Of a DNA stretch of 64,000 nt, positions 44,789-56,940 are shown piece after piece. Numbering within the stretch: the stretch's first letter is position 1; every line of letters begins with the position of its first letter. The notes below the pieces were generated by a model that searched no databases, was not told where the DNA came from, and saw only the letters and a list, made by a program, of their open reading frames with translations. Both the position numbers and the translations under genes were made by a program. Source of the stretch: Isoetes taiwanensis (Eukaryota > Streptophyta > Lycopodiopsida > Isoetales > Isoetaceae); the NCBI GenBank assembly GCA_021234155.1, contig JAJEKV010000015.1, positions 11,800,101 to 11,864,100 of the forward strand. The letters are read 5' to 3'.

Positions 44789-47700
44789 GACAACGCCCAA
44801 CTCCGCCCGCCGGGCCTCCCTGTTCTATTCTAAAATTTTCCTACAGTCCCATGGCAATGTGCATCAAGTCTCTTCCAAATTCAAACCTTCTAGGAACCTC
44901 GCAACCCAATGTGGTTTATTGTTTGGAGGCCCTCCTGTCGTGATTGGGTGGGACTCAGCCGCGGATTCTGATCGTGCGGAGTGGGGGGTATTGACGCTGC
45001 AGCACGACCCTAAAATCCCCCTAAGCCGCGCTTTGCCTCAATTTTCCCAAGGCCCGGGACTACTCTGCCACCTCCCCTCTCCCAATCGCCATTTGACTCG
45101 CCACGACCTTTAACGCCGACGCGTTCTCGGGGACCAAGTTCCGTGGCCGTAAGACCACCCTCCAAGAAGCGCCAAAGCAGCTCACTCATCAAACTCGTAG
45201 TCAACTGGGCCTAGATGTGGGATGCGGATACCGCCGTGGGAGGGCGTGAGTTCTTTTTGCAAAACCGACTCTTGTAACTTGCTCCCTAGGGTAATTTCGC
45301 CATTCCGACGATTTGGCAGGGTCGATTTGCCACCCCGAGCCTCCTGGTGCCCGAACGACAAGACAATGTGGTTTCTACAAGGCCGAATCCTTAGGACGCC
45401 CTATGGTTTGACAAGTTCTCCCTGACCGACTGGAATCTTTGGGCCTTCCCGAAGAGGGGCCCATGAACGGAGGATCCAACGGCCGATAGGGGAACCGGTC
45501 CCGAGGGTGGTCATTAGCGCAGCCCCGGGAGAGCCAGAAGGGCCGCCTCGAACTTTTTGATCCCGCCAGTCCCACTCTCCCTCTTGTGAGGATCCCCGCA
45601 AGGTCCCCGCCCGCTTGGACTTGGGGAAGGGTGCCATCTCTGTTGCCCCGCAAACGGGCTGCCCCGACCGCTCTAATGCTAACCCTTGACCTAGACCTTC
45701 TCCGTAATTCTCGAAATTGGGTGTGGCCGAGATGGATTAGATTCCAAAAAAATCAGAATTTATTTTCGTATAATGCATTAATTGCACTTATGAATGTCTC
45801 CTACATCAGAAAAGCCGCTTCTGTATCTTCTTGCCACATCGGGAGGAGGGACATGCCCAAACTCCCATTAGTTCCCTTGCTCCATTTCCTCGGCTGCAGC
45901 TTCGGCCAGTCCCAGTGTAATGTAATTCAAGTCTCGCCCCCAAAACGCAAACCCTTCTAGAACCCGCAAACCCACGTAGGTTTACGTTTTGGAGGCCCTC
46001 TCCTGTCGATTCTAAAGGGACCTCATGCCGGGACTTGACCGGGAGGGGGTGTTGACGCCAGAGCACGGACTAAATCCCTCTGAAGTCGCTGTCTCCGGTT
46101 CTCTCCCCAAGGCCCCTGGGATCTGACGGGCACTCCCCTCTCCTGGGACCGCGATTTGACTCTCGCTTAATGGACTCAGAACGCCGACGCTAGTCTCGGG
46201 ACCAAGTTCCGCGGGCCAGAAGACCACCACCTCCAAGGCCAAAGTAGCTCACTTCCATCAAACTCATTAGTCAATTGGCCTAGGATGTGGGATGCGATAC
46301 CTTGCCGGAGGATGGAGTGTTTCTCTCTTTTGCAAAACCCCCTTGTAACTTGCTCCCTAGGGTAATTTCGCCATTCCTGACGATTTGGCAGGTCGATTTG
46401 CTACTCCGGAAGCCTCCCTATGTCTTCAACGACAAGACAATGCGGGTTTCTACATGGCCGAACTTCGTGGACGCCTCGCTTGACAAGTTCTCCCAATCGA
46501 AGGAAATCTGGGCTTCTCCCAAGAGGGCCCCTGAACTGAGGATCCAAGGCCGATAGGGGGAACCGGCTCCCGAGGGGGTGGTTAGCGCTGCACGGGAGAG
46601 CCATGAAGGGCTGCCGAACTTTTTTTGGATCCCCGCCTTTGGGGTCCCGGGACTCTTGTGAGGGGGATCCCCGCAAAGGTCCCTCGGCCTGCTTGATTCT
46701 GGGAAGGTGCTGCCTGCTGTTCCCGCAGAACCGGCTGCCCTAATCGCCTTCTAATGCTAACCAACCTTTGACCTAGACCTTCTCCTAAAAATTTCAAAAA
46801 TTGGGTCGTAGGATGGAGATGGATTAGATTCTACCGGCAAAAAATCAGAATTTATTTTTCGCACAATGCATTAATTGCGAATTTATGAATGTCTTGCCAC
46901 TCCAAAGCCTCCCTCTACTTCTACTTGCCACATCGGAGGAGGACAGGCTCCAAACTCATCTCGCCGGGCTTCCCTTGCTTCGTGATTCTCGCTGCAGCTT
47001 TCTCGGCCAGTCCCCAGTGCAACAGACCAAGTCTCGCCCCCCCCACAAAACCCTTCTAGAACCCGGCAACCTCATGAGGTTTACGTTTTGGAGGCCCTCT
47101 CCTGGTCGATTTAAGGACCTTGCGCCGACTTTGACGTGGAGTGGGGGTGTTGACGCTTGAGCACGGACCCTAAAAATCCCCCCGAAGCCGCTGTGCCCCG
47201 GTTCTCTCCCCCAAGGCCCTGGGGACAGACGGGCGACCTCCCCTCTCGAATCGCGACATGATCCCGTAATGGACTCGGAACATCGACGCGTTGCCGGGGA
47301 CCAAGTTCGCGGGTTAAGACCACCCGACCTCCAAGAGCCAAAGTAGCTCACTTCCATCAAACTCTGTAGTCAATTGGCCCTGGGATGTGGATGCGGGATA
47401 ACGGCGTGGAGGGCGTGGAGTGTTTCTCTCTTGCAAAACCTAATCTTGTAACTTGCTCCCTAGGGGTAATTTTCGCCATTCCTGACGATTTTAAGGTGGT
47501 CGATTGCCCTCCCGAGCCTCCCTGCGTCTTGAACGACAAAGACAATGCAGTTTCTACAAGGCCGACCTCGACGCCTTTCCAGTTTGACAAGTTCTCCCGG
47601 ACCCGATCTTGAATCTTTTGGGCCTTCCCCGAAGAGGGCCCCCGAACGGAGGATCCAACGGCCGGATAGGGAACCGGCTCCCGAGGGTGGTCATTAGCGT

Positions 47701-48410
47701 CTGACCCAGGGGCCAAGGAAGGGCTGCCTCGGAACTTTTTGGATCCCGCCTCTTGGGAGTGGGACTCTCCTCTTGTGGAGGGATCCCCAAGGTCCCACCT
47801 CGTTTGACTTGGGGAAGGGGTGCCACTGCTGTGCTCCGCTACCGCTGCCCCGGATCGCTCTAATGCTAACCCTTTGACCTAGACCTTCTCCCAAAATTTC
47901 GAAAATTGGGCTGTGTGATGGAAATGGATTAGATTCCAGCCGCAAAAAATCAGGAATTTATTTTTCGTAAATGCATTAATTGCGAATTTATGAATGTTGC
48001 CATCAGCAAAGCGCCCTCGACTTCTACTTGCCACATCGGGAGGAGGACAGGCCCAAACTCCGCCCGCCAGTTCTCCTTGTTCCGTATTCTTCGCCGCCGC
48101 CGTCCCAGTGCAACAGAATTAGTCTCGCCCCCAAAACGCAAACCCTTTCTAGAACCCGCAACCCACGTGGTTTACGCGCTTTGAGGCCCCTCCTTGCTGA
48201 CATCGGTCATGCGCCGCGACTTGACGCGGGAGTGGGGTGTTGATGCCGAGCACGACCCTAAAATCCCCCTGAAGCCGCTGCCCCACGGTTCTCTCCTCTC
48301 AAGGCCTGGGACTCCGACGGGACCTCCTCCCTCCTGAATCGCACTTGACTCTCCGCCAATGGACTCGAACGCCGACGATGCCCTAGGGACCAAGTTCTCA
48401 GGACTGAAGA
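44789..48410 (+). repeat. Array of ~1.1 kb repeats, about 3.3 units
   Basis: Units start near 44,789, 45,839, 46,934 and 48,035 (last one partial), with spacing of about 1,094 and 1,101 bp between the CTTGCCACATCGG landmarks at 45,833, 46,927 and 48,028. Other landmarks found in the full units are GACCAAGTTC followed by AAGACCAC, AACTTGCTCCCTAGG, GACAAGTTCTCCC and TAATGCTAACC. Copies differ mostly by short indels. Overlapping open frames on both strands change from unit to unit, so I do not take them as genes. The last unit breaks off after GAAGACCAC, exactly as at 56,905. Confidence 0.85.
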
Positions 48411-48975
48411 CCACTCATGTTCACCCAACTAAGAAATGAGTTTTAAACGTCATTGCATTATCGTGATAGATGCGACGCCAATACGTCGCATGTGACGTAT
48501 TTTGTTATAGCTTTAGCGACGTCGTTTAACTATTTTTTTTTGTTGTGTACATGTTTGATACCGGGGCATGTTTGAGCCTAGACAATGCTTGAGCCTAAGA
48601 GGCTTGTTTGAACCTAGGTAGCATGTTCGACCCTAAGGAAATGCAACGCCACACGCTCAACGCCCCTGAGGCTCCTCATGCTTCACTCTATGTATTTGGA
48701 CTTGTTCACCCTACAAAATACCATTATTATTATCTGCTTGAAAGGTAGAGCTGTGATCCACAAATGTAAAGCTAGTGGATAGCATCAAATTAAGCAATGA
48801 TCGTTAACTTGGTGGTGGCACCGGGTTTAAGGTTAGAGAAAATCTAAGTAACTAAGATACCATTGAAGACTCTTTTGCATGTTCTAGTCTAGAGGCAATG
48901 CTTGAGCCTATGTGGCTTCTTTGAGCCCATGTTCCAGCCGCTTTTTATTCCTCCTCCGATATAATGTATACCAAA

Positions 48976-48999
48976 AGGGGGGGGAGGGGGAGGGGGGAG
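48976..48999 (+). repeat. G-rich tract
   Basis: Runs of eight, five and six G separated by single A residues. The homologous site in copy 2 (57,431-57,446) reads as sixteen G. Such runs can form G-quadruplexes and are also error-prone in sequencing. Confidence 0.8.
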
Positions 49000-49408
49000 A
49001 AAAAAGAATTGAATTGAATGGGTTTTTATTGCACACGAAGACCAATAGACATAGCCTATCGGCGATTGCACCGAGGATGTGCATAATATTTGACATATAG
49101 AATTTAATGATCGCCTCTAGGTGCTAACTAGAGTCGCCATTGTTAGCATTGCCAACATTTGTATTAAAATGCCCAAGTACATCTCAGATTTCGTGGAATT
49201 GCTCGTAAGATGCCGCATGAGAGCCGGGTGGTCCAACCTCTTGATGCTCATTTTCCCAAGTGAGTTTGAATGCCTTGATCTCGCCAGAGGGCTCTTCGTG
49301 ACGTTATTGACTCTCTAGCACAACACCTTGGAATATTGGGCGCCCCTGTAGTTTGTATGATAAACCACCATGTTGGGTCTTGTCGACGGCAGAAAGAAAA
49401 AAATCTGG

Positions 49409-50091
49409 TCAAAGAAGCCGGACGGAGATTGATATTGATGGTCTAAATTTTGAAGTGGATATGTGTATGTGTGTACCGCTCACGCTTGTCCGAAGGACAA
49501 GCCGCCTCACTACCGTGGTACATCTTGCTAGAGTTGACAAATAAAAGCCACTTGTTCTATCATACTTTACTGTAGGCCTGGCCCCCCTTAATTGAAGGTC
49601 AAACCAATCGACATCGAATATGAAGGTCTTAAAATTGCCACCAACATCCACCTCCATTATAGTCTTTAACCTCCCGACCCAATCACAGGTGGCTTCCTGA
49701 CGATTACGATCGGCAACACTTGATTGAAACTCCATCGTGAATGATGCCATGACTCCGCAGTCACAAGTCTTCCCGTGTATGTCAAGAGAACTCACACGAT
49801 AGTGGGTCCCATGCCACCATATCGAGGAGTAAGATATATACCGGCCAAAAGCACCATTAATATCAATAGATACAATAACATCAAAAGAAAATACCGATTT
49901 CGACATCAACATATTTTGTTGCAACTACCTTTTTCATGACACCTTGTGCGTATGCCCATTCCGTAGTCAGAATATACTCCCCTTGTGATATGCATCGGCC
50001 AAAGCCCTGTAAGTACCCATTCTCTTTCCATCTTGTCCAAAGAAGGGTTCATATCCATCGTGGTACGGGCTCGCCTATTATGTCGCTCCAT
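49409..50091 (-). pseudogene. DUF4216-like region of TNP2 element copy 1
   Basis: The frame contains SYSSIWWHGTHYRVSSLD, CDWVGRLKTIMEVDVGGNFK and FIFDVDWFDLQLRGARPTVK. This fits DUF4216, in which a W/YYG.L..I.E.. segment precedes a vlFk.DWFD motif. It lies downstream of DUF4218 on the same strand, as usual for CACTA transposases. A frame change near 49,910 separates the N-terminal part. Confidence 0.65.
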
Positions 50092-50264
50092 TCATGCCTC
50101 TTCTCTTCCATTTCTTCCTTTGCTCTCATAACGAGCAATCCATTTTGCCATTGGTGCCGAATTGTAAAGAAGAAATTGATTAACCTTAATGATCATATAT
50201 TAGGCGGAAATGACTTCGATACCATGGCCTTCGCCACTACCCCCACAATCTTCTCGCCCCTTCA

Positions 50265-50560
50265 TCACCCATAAGCGGGTGCATCCGGATGTACCACGAA
50301 ATATATTCTCGCCATATAGAAAAGTGACTCTTTCGCAAGCCATCCCTCTCGCCATACTACCTTCGTGACGCGTTTTGACGCACCATATCCTTCAATACCT
50401 TCATAAACCTTTCCAAGAAAAACATCCATCTCGCATGTACAAGCCCCGCTGAGCTCCACTTCCTCAATAAGATGTACCAAAAGATGGGTTTGATCACAAG
50501 AAAGCTCGTGAGGAAACTCCTTCTCCAACAAGCAACATGCCTCGCCATTTTCACTTTCAT
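50265..50560 (-). pseudogene. DUF4218 region of TNP2 element copy 1
   Basis: Minus-strand text includes EFPHELSCDQTHLLVHLIEE, then CTCEMDVFLGKVYEGIEGYG in one phase and WMFFLERFMKVLKDMVRQNA in another, then GWLAKESLFYMARIY. It is the DUF4218 pattern (FP..F.....HL..HL..E, WMY.FERFMK.LK..VR...). The phase switch shows one indel; copy 2 reads through this point. Confidence 0.7.
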
Positions 50561-50979
50561 CTCTTCACTTTCGCCTTTTCTAAGATAGTTTTTTTACACA
50601 TCCACCTATGAGGTCCAAAACAAAAAACTTAGCCACAAATAAAATAGACGGGGACCACTAAATCAACATGGGTAACAACCTTATGACCTTTGATAGGGCA
50701 CTTATTGCCTCCAATGGTCCCTTTGTCTAAAAACTCCCCTAAAGGTCGTGGGCATGAAGAACCGCATGATCCAAACACCAAATATAAGTTATGGGTTACA
50801 TTTTAGTAGTGCATATATATGTGGACTTCAATTGCTTACATGCAAGAACTTATGCCGGGCCATGGGACTTTAAACCAAATACCTCCCCACTACTTGTGAA
50901 TGCGGTTCGCAATGATTGCATGTAACCGCTTGGTGTTCTAAGGGCCCTTAAATCATCATAAATAGCTCGATGGTCAGCC

Positions 50980-52830
50980 CTAGCAATAACCCATTTTGTG
51001 CCGAGGAAGTGGTTGCCCTTCACCTCGGATCCATGCCTCTTTCTTTGTATTACTTACCTTAAGGTCCATCCCGGCATTTGTTGTGTCTTTTGACCAAATA
51101 CATGCTTCCATAAAGAGTTTCCCACGCTCTTGAAGATATGCATCGGGTCTAAAAAGGTGTTGAATCAATAGGTCGGTCCAATATGGTAGTCTATAAAAAA
51201 CGTACTTCCTTTTCATATTGGCAAGAAAGACTTCCTCCTCCGCCTGCTTCCTCGCCACCACCAAGATAATTCCTCATCCTCACCGCCTAGGCTCGGCCAC
51301 GAAGCCCTCAAATGCAGTGCCCCCCACGGATTTCCCCGGATTTTCCCCCTCTTCCTTCTTATCCCAACGCCACCCCATTCTCGATGGTAATTTCGCTTGG
51401 TGGTTCTCAGATAGTCTACAAAGTGCCACCGAATTGTGCACGCCGCTTCAAGGGTGGGTGCGGAGCGCAAATACTTCCTAAAACCCTCAGATACTACTTT
51501 CTTCGTGATGCTTAGAGTGACGGTGCTGCAACTTTTCCCCACATATCATGCAAGGGAAGTGCCCCAATGTCTTAAACCCGTAACACTCTAAAAACCCAGA
51601 AAGTCATGCATAGTCCACAATAGTATACCTCTAAGATTAAAAACGCCATTTTTATGGGCATCGAGACCAATACCGTGGTTCCACAAAGGGAGTAACTCAT
51701 CCACAATTATTCTTAGGTACACATCTAAATTACTTGGTTTTTCTTCCCGTATCAATAAAGTCATCATAATGTGCCCACTCTTCATCAACAACCATGGGGG
51801 TATGTTGTAGTTCACTATCATCACCGGCCATGTAGACCATGCAAATGATTGTGTACCATATGGGTTTACGCCATCGGTGGCCAAGCCCAAACGCACGCTA
51901 CGCGGTTCTTTTCCAAAGTCGCCATGTCGCATCGACATGCTTCCAAGCCGCACCGCCGCCGACTCGCATCACATCATCACTAGATGCATGTGTAGCCGAA
52001 GTCCATTAGGCTAGCCAATGTCTTGCAACGAACATCAACTTTAACCTATAGAATAAATTATAGGCAACATATAAGTACCGAAAAATAAGTGAATTTACAA
52101 CTATTTGTAAGAAGTGGTGATGCATATACCTTTGGGATTATTGGAAAGTGTCAATAACCTTCCGAGGTACCGCTTTTTCCCTTTAGGTCATTCCCCAGAT
52201 CTCTGCTCATTACATACGAGACAATGAGTGGACTTCTCATGCTCTAGGGGATAGAAGATCATACAATCATTTGGACATGCATGTATGACTTTATAACCAA
52301 GGCCTGGTCTTGAATCATTTTCTTAACTTGAGATCCGGCTTTGGTAGGCATATTGTTCTTCTCTCGAAGGATCTTCTCGCAAATAACCTCAAGATCTAAG
52401 AGTGGTAAGATAAAAGATGGAGATGGTGGTAAGATAGAAAGACTTGATAAGTATGTCACCTCAATAGAGCAGAGACACTTGCATTGCTCCACTTGAACTT
52501 GGTTTGGAGATTGAGAATTAGCAGGCACGCCGACAAACGAGAGGTTCGAGACGCAGAAATAATCAAAGCCGCCTTCGATAACAATAGGGTCATCGCCAAG
52601 ACGACCAACCTCGGGTATCCCACATCTTCTACCATATCCTCTCCACCACCATCCTCGACATCATCTAAATCAATATCGTAATTCTTGAAGAGCGCGGCAA
52701 CATATCGAGCATCGGCTCGCCACGAAAAGACTTCGCTTCTCGGTTCGCCAATAGTTTCATCCTCTTCATATTGATCGTATGCAATATCTTCATATTGGTG
52801 CGCCTCGCTTGAAATTCACTAATTATAGGT
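50980..52830 (-). pseudogene. TNP2 transposase region of TNP2 element copy 1
   Basis: Pieces in minus-strand order: VEQCKCLCS and KFKWSN-like N-terminal text near 52,480-52,520, FGKEPRSVRLGLATDGVNPY, STWPVMIVNYNIPPWLLMKS and NLDVYLRIIVDELLPLWNHG at 51,650-51,915, LLWTMHDFLGF at 51,588-51,620, then MKRKYVFYRLPYWTDLLIQH and a disrupted LDPMHIFK motif at 51,120-51,220. These follow the TNP2 domain order. Intervening frames are broken by many indels, fewer of which are shared with copy 2, so some may be sequence errors. Confidence 0.7.
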
Positions 52831-53037
52831 TTCCCTTTGCCCTGTAACTTAGAACTAATGGATCGGGATGGAGACCGCCCTCAATGAGTTCATTAAACAG
52901 AGTAACGTGATAACCATCATGTCAAATAATGTAATAAGTATAAAATACATACAACCATTTGTATAGACTCACGAATGACAAAAACATATTAAAAAAAAAA
53001 AAAAACCTCTTTATTCCTTTTTTTTAGTACAACAATA

Positions 53038-53600
53038 CTATTGTTCCATCTCAAATGGGAGAGGTCTATCATAGCGATAGTTGATGAATAACTCATCTCC
53101 AATGTTTATGCTTTTAATAGCACACACCATGATATATCTCTTTTTACATCTTGTAAAAAAATCTTCCTCCCTCCTTGACACTCTAAAATTCACAATTGCA
53201 TCGCCACGGTTGTCAATAGAACTGTTGATGAACCCCGCAATATTGCCATGAACCCCGGCCGACCATCAATAAACTTCAACTCCTCATCACATGCCCCCAC
53301 AGCCTATCGACGCAAAGATTGAATTCATTCCATAAATCCTCATACGCCAAGCATATTTAGTCAAAGTTTGCCAAGTTTTCCAATCGTTTCGGGACCTCGC
53401 ATATGGCATTAATGGAATGTGGGTATCTCGGCCCACTTCTATACGCTGCGTCGGAGATAAGGTCAATCCAAATTTTCGACAAATGCGGCTCCGCATAATG
53501 ATGTATCTTTTTCCCCAATAAGCAAATTCTTGATCCATAGGGATAGGTAAAGTCATCGGCCACAAGCCAAATGTCTTATGGTGCCTAACAAAGGGCCTGG
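53038..53600 (-). pseudogene. SET-domain protein fragment, copy 1
   Basis: The minus strand reads, in more than one phase, DTHIPLMPYARSRNDWKTWQ and TLTKYAWRMRIYGMNSIFA, then a SET C-terminal half like that at 63,421-63,690, ending at a TAG at 53,038. An alternative phase over 53,357-53,563 gives DFTYPYGSRICLLGKKIHHY. An AATAAA signal follows the stop on this strand near 53,010. The SET fold transfers methyl groups to lysine, usually in histones. Frames are broken here; copy 2 is cleaner. Confidence 0.6.
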
Positions 53601-53880
53601 ACTAATCTTTGCAATTCTTCAGAATTTCACGCCGCAAAGGAGGCCAAGCGCTCTTGGGAAATGTGCGACACATGCAATGTTCTCATGATTGTAGCCCTTC
53701 GTGTTCTTTCACGCAGGGGAACACTTTCAGCGTTGAGCGGCACCCATCCACATTATTGATGAATCGGGTTACCGCCTGGCCATATGCCTCTATGGACAAC
53801 ATTAAACCAAAATCCACATCTAGTTTGGAGGAGACATCAAAGATCATCTACCTACATATTTAGATATCATAAACATCTTG
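53601..53880 (-). other. Coding-like segment upstream of SET copy 1
   Basis: One minus-strand phase reads MLSIEAYGQAVTRFINNVDG followed by CRSTLKVFP and VKEHEGLQS. The AYGQ..INNVD.CR pattern resembles the transposase segment at 36,690-36,785 (AYGQDFRINNVDKCR). It may be the N-terminal part of the SET protein or part of a transposase. A frame change follows near 53,690. Confidence 0.35.
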
Positions 53881-54162
53881 AATATATACTTGAACTGGGA
53901 GAGATACTCTTAAAAAAAAAAAAAAAAAAAAATAATAATTGTATACCAACCTGATATCCATGACGAAGCATCGATCTGGTGGGTTGTTCAAATGTACCAA
54001 ATCTTATCGATGGTCTTCAACAACCGCTCTAAGTCATCTCTTCAGCCCCATACATCTTTTTACAATCGCAAACTATTTTGTCCCTCTGCCAATTACAAAA
54101 GGTAAGTACTATATACTGCACAATAGTTTGAACGGCTGTGATAGATACAATATATGGTAGTA

Positions 54163-54197
54163 TAAACCCTAAACCCTAAACCCTAAATCCTAAATGG
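54163..54197 (+). repeat. Interstitial telomere-type repeat (CCCTAAA)n
   Basis: About three exact CCCTAAA units and one variant (TCCTAAA). Plant telomeres use this unit. A run this short is an interstitial tract or telobox, not a chromosome end. On the minus strand it lies upstream of the SET frame. Confidence 0.85.
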
Positions 54198-54222
54198 ATT
54201 TAATTGGGTCTCGACACGTAGT

Positions 54223-54475
54223 CCTCTCCACTCAAGGTGAAGCCGACCATGCCCTTTCCCGAAAGTACGACCCTTTATATAAGTTTCAATTTCAATAAAG
54301 ATCTTTTGAGACGCCAGCTAGCCCCGATACATAGAGTCCCTCCACTCAAGGTGAAGTCCATATGACCTTGACTACGCGACACCTCAATTTTGTAATCTAC
54401 ATTGTACTTAGTAAGGTATGAAGGTGAGTTTGGGCCCGGCACACCGGGGTCCCTTCCACTCAAGGTGGAGGCGAC
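54223..54475 (+). repeat. Tandem repeat, ~115 bp period, three units
   Basis: CTCCACTCAAGGTGAAG-type sequence occurs at 54,225, 54,342 and 54,454, each followed by a short C/G-rich run and a CCTTGAC or CCCTTTCC stretch. Units are diverged. Confidence 0.7.
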
Positions 54476-54847
54476 GTGTCCTTGACCAAAAACACTGCTT
54501 TTTTTTTTTTACTACCGCAGACACGCCCCTCTCCTAGTTTATATATGTCTAGGCTACTAAATACAAGAATCGGGCCACTTACATGTGATCGGTTCCGCGA
54601 TATCCAAATCCCCGGTGGTAAGACAACATCAATCTGCCTCCCGGCCATCTCCAAAGGCCGATCATGCCGATGACCATGGCGATCCATGTAGGGCAAAGAA
54701 CAAGTATAAGATATGGTTAAAAAGAAGAACACCAAAGGCGCTTAGGCTAGAAGAGGAGCCAAAGAAAATAACAATGAAGGTCGAAAAAAAGTTGTTTATA
54801 TAGAAATCTTTAACGTCAAATGCGACGTGGACGTCCACGGGCGACGT

Positions 54848-55165
54848 AGTGTCAATCTGGTCACATGCCGTGTCACCTACCACTTGGCAAGACACCCGGC
54901 AAGTACGCATGCACGCGGTCATACGCTTCAGACCACGCCGCATGCGACGATAGTCAATCTGGCAAAATCCGTGTCACATGCGACCGGCAAGACACGCAAG
55001 TACGCATCGACGCGGTTCTCGGTTCAGACCGCCACGCCGCATGCGGCGATGATAGTCAACTGGTCAAATTCCGGGCACATATGCGACCTAGCGATAATGG
55101 GGCAAATACGCATCGGGCGTCTTATGTTCTCAGACAAAACACATGACGCCGCGATGCGACGCCCG
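54848..55165 (+). repeat. Tandem repeat, ~102 bp period, three units, with GCATGCGACG motifs
   Basis: Units begin GTCAATCTGG (54,850 and 54,953) and GTCAACTGG (55,054). Each contains a CACATGCGAC-like word, GGCAAGACAC or a variant, AAGTACGCAT..ACGCGG, and GCCGCATGCGACG or a variant at its end. CG density is far above the surroundings. Confidence 0.75.
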
Positions 55166-55744
55166 GACATTTGTCATGACATTTGTCGACATTTGTCCTA
55201 TGAAATTTATGTATACCTATGCCGCTCGAGCAACCTGAAATCGAAAGCAAGTTTTGTGTAACAACCTAAAATCGCGATACCTCAAAACACTTGAACATAG
55301 CTTGATTAGTCGCGATCACGTAAGCAAATTATGGACAAGTCCGACATTTGTCGTGACATTTGTCGTGACGATGCCAGGTGGGCGATGGCGTTTTTTAGGC
55401 AAATTTTGATCAGACGCTTTGACACATGGGACATTAATGCCTTGGATTTGCAAGGAGTCGCCGGCGCTTCTCCCACTATGCCGGACACCAAGTTCCTCAT
55501 TCAGATTGCATTTTGTTGCTTCTCTAAAGATGTTGGACTGAGGATATGGGAGTCCCACTTTTTGACTACCCAATCTTCTCGTTGTAGAAATTCTAGGGGT
55601 AAATCCATATGTCATTTCTAATTCCTTCTTTTTTCTCTTTCTCGATCAACCGTAAGCTAAATTATGAGCTCAAAAATTCGATCAACCATCTCCAACTCCA
55701 TGTCCATCACTAAATTCATCTCGCTTTTTCAAAATACCCATAGC
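55166..55744. other. No recognisable gene
   Basis: A GACATTTGTC word recurs at about 55,167, 55,178, 55,188, 55,340 and 55,352. The frame at 55,331-55,621 has no recognisable motif. The ~1.1 kb repeat starts at the right edge. Confidence 0.4.
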
Positions 55745-56905
55745 GGTAACAATGGACTCGTAACATCGACGCCCCACGGGGACCAAGTTCCGTGGCCAGA
55801 AGACCACCCGACCTCCAAGAAGCGCCAAAGTAGCTCACTTCCATCAAACTCGTAGTCAATTGGCCTAGGATGTGGATGCGATACCGGTCGTGGAGGGCGT
55901 GAGTGTTTCTCTTTTTGCAAAACCGACCTTGTAACTTGCTCCCTAGGGTAATTTCGCCATTCCCGACGATTTGGCAGGTCGATTTGCCACCCGAGCCTCC
56001 CGGTCTCGAACGACAAGACAATGCGGTTTCTACAAGGCCGACCACCGGGGACGCCCGCGGTTTGACAAGTTCTCCCGACCGATCTGGAATCTTTGGGCCT
56101 TCCCCAAGAGGGGCCCCGAACGGAGGATCCAACGGTCGGGATAGGGGAACTGCTCCGGAGGGTGGTCATTAGCGTGCGGCCCGGGAGCGCCGCCAGAAGG
56201 GCTGCCTCGGGAACTTTTGGATCCCGCCTCTTGGGGTCCCACTCTCCCTCTTGTGAGGGATCCCCCAAGGTCCCGGGCCTCGCTTGACTTGGGGAAGGGT
56301 GCCAGGCTCAGTTTGCCAACCCGCCGCCCCTACCGCTCTAATGCTAACCCTTTGACCTAGACCTTCTCCGAAAATTTCAAAATTGGGCTGTGTGATGGAG
56401 ATGGATTAGGAATCCACCGGCAAAAAATCAGAATTTATTTTTCAGATACAATGCATTAATTGCGAATTTATGAATGTCTTGCCATCTGCAAGCGCCCCCG
56501 ACTTCTACTTGCCACATCGGGAGGAGGATGGGCCCAAACTCCGCCTCCGCGGTTCCCCTTGTTCCGTATTCTCGGCTGCAGCTTCTCGGCCAGTCCCAGT
56601 GCAATGCAGACCAGCCTCGCCCCCAAAACGCAAACCCTTCTAGAACCTGGCAACCCACATGGTTTACGTTTTGGAGGCCCTCTCCTTGTCAGATTCGGGC
56701 GGGACCTTGCGCCGTGACTTGACGTGGAGTGGGGGTGTTGACGCCAGAGCACGGACCCTAAAATCCCCCCGGAAGCTGCTTGCCCCGAATTTCCTCTCCC
56801 CAAGGCCCTGGGGACTGACGCTTCCTCCCTCCTCGGAATCGCGATTTGACTCTGCCAATGGACTCGGGCGCCGACGTTGCCCTGGGGACCAAGTTCCGTG
56901 GCCAG
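55745..56905 (+). repeat. ~1.1 kb repeat, second block, about 1.1 units
   Basis: The same unit as in 44,789-48,410, entered in mid-unit near the GACCAAGTTCC landmark (55,789) and running through AACTTGCTCCCTAGG (55,933), CTTGCCACATCGG (56,508) and a final partial unit. It stops after GAAGACCAC at the same point as the first block. Confidence 0.85.
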
Positions 56906-56940
56906 AAGACCACTCATGTTCACCCAACTAAGAAATGAGT

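Larger units (their letters stand above)
48411..55240 (-). mobile_element. CACTA-like TNP2 element, copy 1, with adjoining SET gene
   Basis: The unit begins directly after the 1.1 kb array and is repeated from 56,908. On the minus strand it encodes TNP2, DUF4218 and DUF4216 domains (49,409-52,830), and upstream of these a SET-domain frame (53,038-53,600). TGCGACG/CGTCGCA motifs cluster at both extremes, near 48,465-48,530 and 54,818-55,160, which could be subterminal repeats. I did not find a canonical CACTA terminus, so the limits are inferred from the duplication and these clusters. Confidence 0.6.

Noticed and set aside
45375-47826. Several frames of 75-135 codons in the 1.1 kb repeats
   Set aside because: The frames change phase and sequence from unit to unit and occur on both strands; no conserved product or domain.
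54163-54197. Chromosome end
   Set aside because: Only about four telomere-type units flanked by other repeats on both sides.
54848-55165. CRISPR-like array
   Set aside because: Three units of ~102 bp that are homologous throughout, with no unique spacers; the genome is a plant.
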